Under the pieces are notes generated by a model. The model was not told the origin of the DNA, searched no databases, and saw nothing but the letters and a program-made list of their open reading frames with translations. Both the position numbers and the translations under genes were made by a program. From contig CAVRYY010000003.1 in NCBI GenBank assembly GCA_963725655.1, positions 372,001-436,000 on the forward strand: a DNA stretch of 64,000 nucleotides, given 5' to 3'. Below, one piece after another: positions 51,904 to 60,781 of this stretch; position 1 is the first letter of the stretch; the number at the start of each line of letters is the position of its first letter. The DNA comes from CAVRXT01 sp963725655. Its GTDB lineage: Bacteria > Acidobacteriota > Terriglobia > Acidiferrales > UBA7541.

Positions 51904-54183
51904 CTAGCTTCTTGGCTCACGCCATTGCACGGGAAATTGGTCGGTGAGTCCCCACCGCCCCATTTCGAAATTCTTGAAGCCAACTTTCAAAGCAGGTGAT
52001 TCCGGACGAACGCGAAAGTCTTGATTTTCGGGATCGACGAACAGCGGATCGCCAAATATCGAATCCCGATCGAAGCCCAGCTTCTGCCATCCAGCCAGAT
52101 CGTAGCTTCGGGGGTTGCGTTTTCCGTCTTCGGAGCGCAACTGATCCACCACCGCGTGGAAATCTCCACCGATACAGTAAAAACAGTTGTTATCGATTCG
52201 TTCGAACCACGGCCCCACCGCCGGAGGCGCGATCACTGAATAGGTCATTTGCGGCCACCACGGCCAACCGTCAGGCCACTTTGTAGGTCCTGGATTCATG
52301 ACCGTAATGTTGTTGAAATATTCATCGTGATTGTCATTGTTCCCCACGTGGAAGCAGGGAGCGCCCTTCGACAAGTACCAAATATTGTTATAGACCTTGC
52401 GATAGGCGCCTTCGCGCAGCTTCATGCTTACGCCGCCGACCGAAATGTTGTTATAGATTTCGAAATTCGAGGCGCCGTCGTCGAGATCGAGCCCCCATCC
52501 TGATTTCTCGTTGAAGAAGTTATTGCGAACAATGACCGGCTCCATCGCATCCACTAACGCTTCCCAAACGTCCAGGCTGCGGTCCACCGAATATGTCCCG
52601 TGCGATTGGGCCAGCGCCCAGCCGCGGTCCCGGCCCCACGCATTGAAGGGTCCATGGTCGCTGGTTTCGCGAACCGTGTCATGGGTGTGATTGAACTCGA
52701 TCACATGGCCGCCCCAGGTGCCGTCCCCGATGCAAATGCCCGCGCGGGGCAAGTTGTACATAAGGTTGTGACTGGCGGTGATTCGTTTGGCCCTCGAGAT
52801 GTATACGCCGGCGATCTGCTTGCCGAAGAACCCGCAATCGTGAATCAGATTGTTGCTGGCCTCGCATTCGTAGGGAAAGGCTCGTTGCGTGCCAACCGTT
52901 TTCTCCAGGTCGCCAACGAAACAGATCGCGCTGTCGCCGGACTCGGTGAATTTGCATCCACTCACCGAAAATCGCCGATTGTGATTGTTCACGAAAATTG
53001 CATTACCGCCAACAGCGTCGAACCAGCAGGCTTCGATCGAGCAGTCGCGGGTTCCCTCCGCGAACACCGAACCTCCGCGGTGAATGGCCCAGTCGCTCAA
53101 GGAAGGAACGTCGTAGGGCTCCAGATAAGTTGCCGTGGTGTGAGCAATGCGGAAGCCGTGCAGCGAAATGTTTTGGACGGGATTGTTTTCCGTGCCGCTG
53201 AAGCGGATCGCGTGCTCGAGGGCCGCCACCTCAATTAAAGCCGTCTTCAAGTCGGTCCCCGCTTCTGGGTAGTGGTAAAGAATGTTTTTCTTCTTGTCGA
53301 GAAACCATTCTCCCGGCGCGTCGAGCTCTTCCCACACGTTGTCGATGAAGAATAGTGACTTCCGGCTGAGAACGCCGGGGTTATCGCTCCATTTAGCTCC
53401 AATTTGCTGGCCACCTTCGCCAAACCAGATCGAGTTCGAAGCGAAATCGATCCCCTTGATCTTCCAATGCAAATTTCCCCAGTACGCGGCTTGAAAGATA
53501 TGAATTTCGGCGTCCTGCAGGTTTGTCCACTTTCGCTTGGAGAAAGTGGAAGGGTCGAAACGGATGCCTCTGGGAGCCTCGGTAGAATACGTCATATCTT
53601 CGTCCGGACCTGCGAATGGGTCGGGCGTGTCGCGGGGGATCGCGCCTCCAGCCAGGATGTAACCCGACTTGCCGGGAATGGAAGGATCGTAATTTGGATA
53701 ACGGCTGCGGATCTGCCTCTTACTATTGACAAAAAGCTGAGTGAACTCCACTCCGGCGGGAACGTCGGTCATCATGATGCCGTCTCTGTAAGGTTTCCAG
53801 TTGCACTCAAGTTTTCGGCCGCCGCTGATAGTCACCCGGTGTCCTATATCGGCAGTGAAGACCATCGGCGCCTCACTCGTCCCGGAATCTTCGGGTCGGA
53901 ATGTCAGCGGCGTCTCCTGGTAATAAGTTCCTTCGAACACCACCACCTTTACCGCCGTGCCGCTTTTCGCTTCTCGAGCCGCGCGCTGCGCCCTGGGCAG
54001 GGTCGCAAATGGAGAAGTCGCGGTGCCGGAATTGTTGTCGTCGCCCTGGGCAGAGACATAAAATGTTCGCGCTGCGGCGGGAAGCGATGGAAAATCTTTC
54101 AAAATGCGATCCGCAGGTCGGCCGGTCGTGGCGGCAGCGAGTACCGCACCGCCGCTCCATTTCATGAAATCGCGTCTTCGCAT
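51904..54183 (-). CDS. Tat-exported right-handed beta-helix protein
   Basis: 759 aa from MRRRDFMKW; ATGs at 54189 and further upstream are in frame, but an operator-like site covers 54188-54202, favouring the nearer start. A twin-arginine signal is followed by AAATTGRP. The start AARTFYVSAQGDDNNSGTATSP (first 20 residues) is the usual lead-in to carbohydrate-active beta-helices, and repeated coils with Asn/Asp ladders (FVNNHNRRFSVSGCKF, SAICFVGD, EYFNNITVMN) fill about 330-640. It is probably a polysaccharide lyase or glycosidase for an acidic glycan; the catalytic residues are not assigned. Confidence 0.82.
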   Translation of the reverse strand: MRRRDFMKWSGGAVLAAATTGRPADRILKDFPSLPAAARTFYVSAQGDDNNSGTATSPFATLPRAQRAAREAKSGTAVKVVVFEGTYYQETPLTFRPEDSGTSEAPMVFTADIGHRVTISGGRKLECNWKPYRDGIMMTDVPAGVEFTQLFVNSKRQIRSRYPNYDPSIPGKSGYILAGGAIPRDTPDPFAGPDEDMTYSTEAPRGIRFDPSTFSKRKWTNLQDAEIHIFQAAYWGNLHWKIKGIDFASNSIWFGEGGQQIGAKWSDNPGVLSRKSLFFIDNVWEELDAPGEWFLDKKKNILYHYPEAGTDLKTALIEVAALEHAIRFSGTENNPVQNISLHGFRIAHTTATYLEPYDVPSLSDWAIHRGGSVFAEGTRDCSIEACWFDAVGGNAIFVNNHNRRFSVSGCKFTESGDSAICFVGDLEKTVGTQRAFPYECEASNNLIHDCGFFGKQIAGVYISRAKRITASHNLMYNLPRAGICIGDGTWGGHVIEFNHTHDTVRETSDHGPFNAWGRDRGWALAQSHGTYSVDRSLDVWEALVDAMEPVIVRNNFFNEKSGWGLDLDDGASNFEIYNNISVGGVSMKLREGAYRKVYNNIWYLSKGAPCFHVGNNDNHDEYFNNITVMNPGPTKWPDGWPWWPQMTYSVIAPPAVGPWFERIDNNCFYCIGGDFHAVVDQLRSEDGKRNPRSYDLAGWQKLGFDRDSIFGDPLFVDPENQDFRVRPESPALKVGFKNFEMGRWGLTDQFPVQWREPRS

Positions 54184-54187
54184 AGGC

Positions 54188-54202
54188 ATTGGACGAACCA
54201 AA
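54188..54202. promoter_or_regulatory. FadR-type operator-like site of the second regulon, copy B
   Basis: TTTGGTTCGTCCAAT on the minus strand, with the TGG-N5-CCA core and 13 of 15 matches to the site at 60503-60517. It lies immediately upstream of the ATG chosen for the beta-helix gene. Confidence 0.45.
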
Positions 54203-54361
54203 TCGTACACCGGCGGACAATCAAGTCAAGGGGCTAGCTGCCCGAAATGCTGCCAGCCTCCTGATTCTGCCGAACAAGCGGATGTTGACAGTGGCGGCGC
54301 GCATGAATAAAATCCCGACGATTGGCTCAGCCATTCGCGGGCCGTTCCCCAGGAGAAGGTT

Positions 54362-56428
54362 ATGAAATACCCCGTTCTCGCAGTGGCTTCCCTGCTTCTT
54401 CTTGTTCCATCTTTCGCCGGGGCACAGAGCAGCGGCCCGGTAGCCCAATGGTCATTTAACGAGGGCAGCGGGCAGGTTGCGCACGACTCGGTAAGCGGCA
54501 CGGATGACGCCATTGGCGGCGTTTTCAAATGGGTAAACGGCGTCTCCGGAGGTGGTCTGCGATTTGACGGAGAGAGCACCATAATCACGCGCGGGCACAA
54601 AAGCGTTCCGCCAACCACCGCAGGGGTCACCGTGGATGCCTGGGTTGCGGTGAACACTTATCCCTGGAATTGGGTTCCCATCGTGGAGCACCGGCGGGAA
54701 GAACAGGGTGGCTACTTCTTTGGAATCGATAGTTTCGGCCACGTTGGATTGAAGGTCGCGGTAGGGGGTCAATGGTGGTCGCTGGTCTCAAAGTCCCAGC
54801 TACCGCTGAAGAAGTGGGCTCACATTGCCGGCAGCTATGATCCGGCAAAGGGAATGGCAATTTACCTGGATGGAAAATCCGTAGGAGAGATGCAGTTGCA
54901 AGGACCACTCGGTTTGGCCGATCGGGAAGACTTAGTGATCGGCAGGGTTCGCGATGCCATACTGCCGGCGCAATGGATTCATCCGAAGATTCCGGTTCGC
55001 TATTCGTTCGACGGGATCCTTGATGACTTGCGCATCTACGACCGGGGGCTTTCGGCGGATGACATCGCTAAGCTCTATGCCGAAGTACATCCTCCCAGTG
55101 GAGACGTGCTGCCCTGGCCGATTCTTCCCTCCGGTCCGCCGGGAGCGGGAAAGTTTGGCGCTTTCTATACGACGCTTAAATATGACGACATGTGGGATGC
55201 ACCCAGGCGTGCAGCTCCGAATTCCGACGTGGTAGTGCGTTTCGACCTTGCGCCCATTCGCATGGTGTTCTGGCAGGGAACCAACTATGGCGGAGATTGG
55301 GTTACAGAAAACAACAAGTGGTACACCGACGAGTTTTTGGAAACAGGAGGCGAGATCGATTGTCCGGGAGGGCAAGACTGCGAGCCGATGTCCGACAAGC
55401 AGAACCGCTACTCCCACGTCCGCATTCTGGAGAGCACCGACGCCCGGGTGGTGGTGCACTGGAGGTATGGCCTCTGCGAAGTGGTGAACTACACCTGTGC
55501 GAACCCGGATGAGAACACCGGCTGGACCGACTGGGCCGACGAATATTTCACCATCTATCCGGATGGCGTTGCGGTTCGGAATCAGGTCCTCTGGACGTCC
55601 AATTTCAAAAACTGGCACGAGTTTCAGGAGACGATCGTCATTAACGGACCGGGGCAGAGGCCCGAAGACAACATTGAGCCGGACGCGCTGACCATCGGCA
55701 ACATGAAGGGCGAAACGTCGACGTACTCGTGGGAGAAAGGCCCGCCCGCCAAGGCCATGGAAAAGCCGGCCAATCCAAATATCCAGGTGGTGAATCTCAA
55801 GTCAAACTGGAAGCCGTTCCAAATCGTTTCGCCAGTTAACTCCTCGATGAAGGCCTACACCGGAGAAGTGACTTACTCGATGTTCGAGTGGTGGAACCAT
55901 TGGCCTGTGGCGCAAGTGAGATCCAGCGGCATATCGGCTGTGGCGCCAGACCGGCCATCCCATTCATCGCTCTCCCACATCTATTGGGACCCATACGCAA
56001 AGACCGATAACTCGATGTCCAAGATCTTGCTCCACGGGCTAACCACCAAGTCGGCAGCGGAATTAGTCCCGTTGGCAAAATCATGGCTATCCGCGCCGCC
56101 TATCGAGGCAAGTGGTGCAGGATTCCAGAGCCGGGGATACGATGCGACCCAGCGCGCATATGTGATCGTACGTCAAGAATCGAAAGCTACTCCGCAACTG
56201 CAGTTGTCGCTTCTCGCCAGTTCCGAATCGCCGATTCTCAACCCCGCATTTGTGATCAAGAACTGGGGTGATGCAGAACCTAAGCTTCGGATTGACGGAA
56301 AACCGGTAGCGCGCGGGCCAGCGTTCCGGTACGGCTTCGTTTCTACGTTGGACGGGAGTGACCTGGTAGTGTGGCTGCAGATGGAATCGAACAAGCCGGC
56401 GAAATTCGATTTTGCGGCGGCGAAATAG
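54362..56428 (+). CDS. Secreted LamG (concanavalin-like lectin) domain protein
   Basis: 688 aa, with GGAGAAGG before the ATG. A Sec signal covers residues 1-21 (VASLLLLVPSFAGA). The LamG domain is at about 25-240: VAQWSFNEGSGQVAHDSV, GGLRFDGES, WAHIAGSYDPAKGMAIYLDG, IDDLRIYDRGLS-type end. Residues about 245-688 form a large second region, Trp-rich (DMWDAPRR, YGGDWVTENNKWYTDEF), whose family I do not recognise. It could be a glycan-binding catalytic protein working with the beta-helix protein encoded divergently 178 nt away. Confidence 0.8.
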   Translation: MKYPVLAVASLLLLVPSFAGAQSSGPVAQWSFNEGSGQVAHDSVSGTDDAIGGVFKWVNGVSGGGLRFDGESTIITRGHKSVPPTTAGVTVDAWVAVNTYPWNWVPIVEHRREEQGGYFFGIDSFGHVGLKVAVGGQWWSLVSKSQLPLKKWAHIAGSYDPAKGMAIYLDGKSVGEMQLQGPLGLADREDLVIGRVRDAILPAQWIHPKIPVRYSFDGILDDLRIYDRGLSADDIAKLYAEVHPPSGDVLPWPILPSGPPGAGKFGAFYTTLKYDDMWDAPRRAAPNSDVVVRFDLAPIRMVFWQGTNYGGDWVTENNKWYTDEFLETGGEIDCPGGQDCEPMSDKQNRYSHVRILESTDARVVVHWRYGLCEVVNYTCANPDENTGWTDWADEYFTIYPDGVAVRNQVLWTSNFKNWHEFQETIVINGPGQRPEDNIEPDALTIGNMKGETSTYSWEKGPPAKAMEKPANPNIQVVNLKSNWKPFQIVSPVNSSMKAYTGEVTYSMFEWWNHWPVAQVRSSGISAVAPDRPSHSSLSHIYWDPYAKTDNSMSKILLHGLTTKSAAELVPLAKSWLSAPPIEASGAGFQSRGYDATQRAYVIVRQESKATPQLQLSLLASSESPILNPAFVIKNWGDAEPKLRIDGKPVARGPAFRYGFVSTLDGSDLVVWLQMESNKPAKFDFAAAK

Positions 56429-56476
56429 CCCACTGATGAGCGCTGTCACCCCTGCTTTGCTGCCAGCGCAGGACGC

Positions 56477-57493
56477 CTAGATTTCGAATACCCCTTTAAT
56501 CAGGTTGATGGAGGGCTCCATCCACCGTGGGAATACGTCCGGGACGGAACTAGCCATCGCCCGATGCGTGACCCAGGAAGATGCGCTCACTTCGCCGGCT
56601 TCGAGCACGCGAATCACGTTTTCGATATCCAGCGCGGTGGAATTACGGCTGGCCATCACCGTGAGTTCGCGACTATGAAGCTGAGGATCGTCGAACGAAA
56701 TCTGACCCGACACCAGCCCCACGAAAATCAGTTTCCCGCTGTGCGCCACGTAGTGAAAGGCTTCCATCATGGATTTCGGGCTTCCGGTGCAGTCAAAGAC
56801 CACGGTCGGAAGCTCTCCACTGAGGGCATCACGCAGTTGCTCGGCCACCCTTGCGCCGCCTTCGATGGCGATCATGCCAGGTCGGGTCTGCTTGGCAAAG
56901 GCCAAGCGCGTCTCGGCCAGATCAACGCCTACGATTCGATTGGTGGAACCGGAAGCAAATTGGAGCACCGAGAGGCCGATCGGTCCCAGGCCAATGATCG
57001 CAACCGTGTCGTCTGCCTGTAGCTGCGCGCGTCCCACCGCATGCGCGCCGATTCCTAGCGTTTCCACCAATGCCAATTCCTCAAAAGAGAGCTTCTCGGA
57101 TTTATGCAGTTTACGCTCCGGGACAACCAGGCGCTCCTGCAATCCTCCATCGACGTGTACCCCGAGCACCCGCAGTTGCGAGCAGCAGTTGGTTTTGCCG
57201 CGGCGGCACGCAACGCAGTGGCCGCAATTCATGTAGGGTTCGATGGCGCAGCGGTCGCCTGCTTTGATTCCTCGATCGTTCGGCCCGATTTCCAGCACCT
57301 CCGCGCCGAGTTCATGTCCGAGAATTCGCGGATAACTGAAAAATGGCTGGCGGCCACGGTAGGCGTGCTGGTCGGTGCCGCAGACCCCTACCCGGCGGAT
57401 GCGAACGAGAGCTTCTTCGGGGCGTAGAGCTTGCGGGTCACCCACCTCGACGACGCTAAACTGCCCCGGCTTGTCCAGAATTACCGCCTGCAT
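56477..57493 (-). CDS. Zinc-dependent medium-chain alcohol/sugar dehydrogenase
   Basis: 338 aa. The catalytic zinc site is in GVCGTDQHAYRG (Cys, about 38) and GHELGAE (His/Glu, about 59). The structural zinc loop has four Cys in CGHCVACRRGKTNCC (about 90). The NAD fold is GLGPIGLSVLQF (about 168). Relatives act on sorbitol, L-idonate, galactitol or L-fuconate-type substrates. It is clearly paralogous to the enzyme at 60782-61765 over its whole length (GAHAVGRAQL against GAHAVARSQL; SRNSTALDI against SRNSCGQFP). It is co-transcribed with the symporter, 17 nt apart. Confidence 0.9.
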   Translation of the reverse strand: MQAVILDKPGQFSVVEVGDPQALRPEEALVRIRRVGVCGTDQHAYRGRQPFFSYPRILGHELGAEVLEIGPNDRGIKAGDRCAIEPYMNCGHCVACRRGKTNCCSQLRVLGVHVDGGLQERLVVPERKLHKSEKLSFEELALVETLGIGAHAVGRAQLQADDTVAIIGLGPIGLSVLQFASGSTNRIVGVDLAETRLAFAKQTRPGMIAIEGGARVAEQLRDALSGELPTVVFDCTGSPKSMMEAFHYVAHSGKLIFVGLVSGQISFDDPQLHSRELTVMASRNSTALDIENVIRVLEAGEVSASSWVTHRAMASSVPDVFPRWMEPSINLIKGVFEI

Positions 57494-57510
57494 CGTCTCC
57501 CTCTAGGATT

Positions 57511-59133
57511 TCAACGGAAGATAAAATACAGAACACACACAGTCGCAATTAGTATTGCAGCGACCACCCGGACATCCGACAAGCCGGTCACTCGTCCTCG
57601 CGTAATGATCGATAACGGGTGGGTCCAGGTGAGGCCGTCGACTAACTCGGCTGCCGGCGCCGGAGTGGCGTAGCTCACCGCAACATACAGCACGCTGCAT
57701 ATGCAAAACATCCACCAGGCTTGCATCAAAAATGGGATGCCCCAGCCGTGCGTGATGATTTTCTCCGTTCCGAACACCGGCAAATCCAGGATGAACGCGA
57801 GCGCGCCAAGGCCAAAACCGCCCACCAGTGTGGTCAGCGCTGCCTCCTTGGTGCCCCGGCGCCAGAAGACGCCCCAAATAAACACCACGGTTATCGGCGG
57901 CGCAAGATCGGATGCAATCGCATTGATCGCCTCAAAAATACTGGAAAAACGTCCGCCCTGTGTGGACCATGCCATCGCCAGGAGCATCACCACGATGGAA
58001 CTCACCCGGCCGATATTCACCTGGGCTCGATCGGAAATCGCCGGCCGCAAACGCCTCACAATGTCTACCGCGACCAAAGTCCCGGAGCTATTTAACGCCG
58101 CGGCCATCGCGCTCATCAGCGCCGCCAAAACCGCCGCGGCGATTAACCCGCGCAACCCCGTCGGTATCAACTGCTCGATCAGCACTGGCAAGGTCTGATT
58201 GCTCTGCGTGCCGATCTGATCCCGAAACAGCACATACGCGATCACCCCAGGCAGAACCAGCAGAAACACCGGCAATATTTTCAGGAAGCCGGCGAATAGT
58301 GGGCCCAGTTGAGCGTCCCTCTCGGTCTTCGCCCCTAGCACTCTTTGCACGATCGTCTGGTCCGAGCACCAATACCACACCCCGAGCACCGGATACCCCA
58401 GCAGCACCGCATACCAGGTAAGTCCGGCGGAATCGTGTTGGTGCAGCATGGATAGCTGATCTGGCTTGGTCGCCGCGCGAAATTGCGCGATGCTGTGGAT
58501 GCCATGCGCCGGCAAAGCCATTAGCGCAAATATTAAGATCGAAAGCGCACCGGTAATCAGGATTACGGTATTGATCGATTCCGTTACCACCACCGCGCGC
58601 AAGCCGCCCAGAACCGTGTAAATCGCCACGATGATAGAAATGATCACGATGGAGGTGACCACGCTTACGCCAAAAAATCGTTGAAAAACGGCGGCGCCGG
58701 CGTACAGACTGATGCCTATGTGGATGAAAAGAGCCGCCACGATCGCCATGAAAGCGAGCATGGAACGGCACGCCGGGCTATAGCGGCGCTCCAGGAATTC
58801 GGGAAGGGTGCTGATGCGAGTGCTGAAGTAAAACGGAGCAAACACCAGCGCGAGCAGAATCAAGGTGAAGGACGCCATCCACTCGAAATTTCCCCAAACC
58901 AGGCCTTCGTTGTAGCCCGACGCGGTCAGGCCTACCAGGTGAATGGTTGAAATATTCGAAGCGAAAAGGGCCGCGCCCACCACCGGCCAGGAAAGAGATC
59001 GGCCGGCGAGAAAGAACACATTACCGGTGACTTTTAAGTGTCGAACGGATAAAACGCCCGCGAGCAGAATCCCAAGCAGGTAGGTGACGATGATAGCCAG
59101 ATCAAGTTTTGGAATCGAACTGGTTACCAGCAC
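57511..59133 (-). CDS. Sodium/solute symporter (SSS family, SGLT-like)
   Basis: 540 aa with 13-14 membrane segments. Hallmarks: GNVFFLAGRSLSWPVVGAALFASNIS (first 20 residues, about 37), ISTLPEFLERRYSP (about 108), YWCSDQTIVQRVLGAKTERD (about 256) and AAVLAALMSAMAAALNSSGT (about 335), the sodium-site helix. The eukaryotic SGLT-like signature WCSDQxxVQR points to a sugar or sugar acid. A perfect FadR-type site lies 84 nt upstream. It is read together with the zinc dehydrogenase. Confidence 0.9.
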   Translation of the reverse strand: MLVTSSIPKLDLAIIVTYLLGILLAGVLSVRHLKVTGNVFFLAGRSLSWPVVGAALFASNISTIHLVGLTASGYNEGLVWGNFEWMASFTLILLALVFAPFYFSTRISTLPEFLERRYSPACRSMLAFMAIVAALFIHIGISLYAGAAVFQRFFGVSVVTSIVIISIIVAIYTVLGGLRAVVVTESINTVILITGALSILIFALMALPAHGIHSIAQFRAATKPDQLSMLHQHDSAGLTWYAVLLGYPVLGVWYWCSDQTIVQRVLGAKTERDAQLGPLFAGFLKILPVFLLVLPGVIAYVLFRDQIGTQSNQTLPVLIEQLIPTGLRGLIAAAVLAALMSAMAAALNSSGTLVAVDIVRRLRPAISDRAQVNIGRVSSIVVMLLAMAWSTQGGRFSSIFEAINAIASDLAPPITVVFIWGVFWRRGTKEAALTTLVGGFGLGALAFILDLPVFGTEKIITHGWGIPFLMQAWWMFCICSVLYVAVSYATPAPAAELVDGLTWTHPLSIITRGRVTGLSDVRVVAAILIATVCVLYFIFR

Positions 59134-59498
59134 CCGGATCGCCTCGCGGACGTCGAAAACAAATCGCGGCGAGCACCACCCGGCCGGGCGCTTGCCGCGA
59201 TCCTACACCTAGGGTTATTGGTTGAACCAATCCGGGCGGCCCACATAATATGGGCCCTCAGCGACTACTGTCAAGCGCTTTCTCGCTCTATCGTTGACAC
59301 CTTCGGGTCGCCCGGAATACGATAGCGCTCTGGCGGATTGGTACGACCGATGGGCGCCTCCGCGTGTGCTGGTCGGGACGTTCCCGTGCAGACCTGGACC
59401 GAAACGGTAGTCCCCGGATGGATTCTGGAAGTGTGAAGTCTTCGGAGTGACATGCGCAAAATCATCGGAAGCACCGTGACCAACCAGGCGAATCCCTC
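59134..59498. promoter_or_regulatory. Divergent promoter region, symporter / aldo-keto reductase
   Basis: 365 nt between divergent genes, containing the perfect operator at 59217-59231. No coding frame is credible in the rest. Confidence 0.5.
59217..59231. promoter_or_regulatory. FadR-type operator of the second regulon, copy C (perfect)
   Basis: ATTGGTT-G-AACCAAT, a perfect 7+1+7 palindrome with the TGGTnnnACCA core known for FadR, PdhR and LldR-type GntR regulators. It lies between the symporter and the aldo/keto reductase genes. Confidence 0.75.
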
Positions 59499-60437
59499 AT
59501 GAAATACTCGCCTCTCGGCAAGACCGGCCTGAACGTCTCGCGGCTCAGTTTTGGAGCCTCGTCCCTGGGCGGCGTATTTCATGCCGTCGACGAGTCGGAG
59601 GCGATTCGCTCCGTCCACGTCGCCCTGGACCTCGGGATAAACTATTTTGATGTGGCTCCCGCGTATGGCGCAACGTTATCCGAGACCGTGCTGGGTAAAG
59701 CCCTGCACGGCATCCCCCGCGATCGCTACTATCTCTCCACCAAAGTAGGCAAGTACACTCAGCCGGGAAGCTACGGTAACGACGTCCTGGATTATTCCCG
59801 CTCCCGTATTCGGGCCTCACTCGATGAAAGTGCGGCGCGTCTAGGCACCCATTACTTCGATCTGATCCATATCCACGACATTGAATATCAAAATCGCCAG
59901 CACACCGAATGGGCGCTCGACGAAGGCTACCGCGCAGTTTCCGAGTTAAAGCGAGAGGGACGCATCGGCGCGGTGAGTTTTGGCATTTATCCCATCGATC
60001 TGTGGACGCGAATCTTCTCCACCATGGATGTGGATGCCGGCTTGGTCCACAATCACTATTGCCTCAATGACACCCTCACTCTGGATTTGCTGCCCATCGC
60101 GCGCGCGAAACAAATCGGCGTCATTAACGGGTCGCCGTTTGGTTCGGGATTGCTCACCGAACGGGGACCTGCGGCGTGGCATCCTGCCAGTGTCGAGGAC
60201 CGAAAAGTGTTTGCCGATGCTTCGGAGTTCTGCCGCCGGCAAGGCACATCCATTTCTCAACTCGCCTTGCAGTTTGCCAGCCAGCATCCGGAAATTCCCA
60301 CCACGATGTTCAGCAGTGCCAATCCCGAATCCGTACGGCGAAATATCGCCTGGCACGAAGAGCCATACGACCCGAAATTGCTGGCGGAAGTGCAGGCACG
60401 GCTCCGTCCGGTGATGAACAAGCAGTGGAGCTATTGA
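59499..60437 (+). CDS. Aldo/keto reductase, L-galactose/L-fucose dehydrogenase-like
   Basis: 312 aa. Catalytic tetrad: Asp in NYFDVAPAYG with Tyr (about 50-55), Lys in YLSTKVGKY (about 83) and His in LIHIHDIE (about 123). YSPLGKTGLNVSRLSFGASSLG (first 20 residues) and GVINGSPFGSGLLTERGP (about 208) are typical of the plant L-galactose dehydrogenase / bacterial L-fucose dehydrogenase group, which oxidise an L-aldose at C1 to the lactone. This would feed a sugar-acid route, in keeping with the kinase and PdxA-like genes downstream. Confidence 0.86.
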   Translation: MKYSPLGKTGLNVSRLSFGASSLGGVFHAVDESEAIRSVHVALDLGINYFDVAPAYGATLSETVLGKALHGIPRDRYYLSTKVGKYTQPGSYGNDVLDYSRSRIRASLDESAARLGTHYFDLIHIHDIEYQNRQHTEWALDEGYRAVSELKREGRIGAVSFGIYPIDLWTRIFSTMDVDAGLVHNHYCLNDTLTLDLLPIARAKQIGVINGSPFGSGLLTERGPAAWHPASVEDRKVFADASEFCRRQGTSISQLALQFASQHPEIPTTMFSSANPESVRRNIAWHEEPYDPKLLAEVQARLRPVMNKQWSY

Positions 60438-60502
60438 ATCGATCGGCCCCGGCGGCCCAGGGCGTAGACCGGACGCGCGGCTGCGGATTGTCGATTCGCA
60501 GA

Positions 60503-60517
60503 ATTGGTTCATCCAAT
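60503..60517. promoter_or_regulatory. FadR-type operator of the second regulon, copy D
   Basis: ATTGGTT-C-ATCCAAT, one mismatch from a palindrome and 13 of 15 identical to copy C. It lies 66 nt after the aldo/keto reductase stop and 264 nt before the next gene. A weaker half-site (TGGCTGGACCA, 60725-60735) lies nearer that gene. Confidence 0.55.
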
Positions 60518-60551
60518 GTGGTCCGCTAATAAAAAATACGGAAGGCAAAGG

Positions 60552-60672
60552 CTGCGCCAGCCGTTCGGTCCGGCCTGGACGCCTGGGCGACCAGACCCCC
60601 ACGTGAGCCAGCCTCCGCAACGCCATGCCCCATTGCTCATGGCGCGGACCACCGGCCTGCGCCAGCCGTTCG
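60552..60672. repeat. Candidate dispersed intergenic repeat unit
   Basis: The 16-mer CTGCGCCAGCCGTTCG occurs at 60552-60567 and again at 60657-60672, bracketing a GC-rich segment with its own short symmetries (CATGCCCCATTGCTCATGGCG). The block interrupts an otherwise ordinary 344-nt gap and differs in texture from its flanks. It resembles a REP-like or mobile non-coding unit, but only one copy is in this window. Confidence 0.4.
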
Positions 60673-60781
60673 TTATCGCTTGACTCGGCGCCGCCCAAAC
60701 CCCTATAATCCGCGATCGGATGTATGGCTGGACCAATTGTAGATTGTTGCTGGCTGCAGCACGCTTCACCGGACCTCCCTG

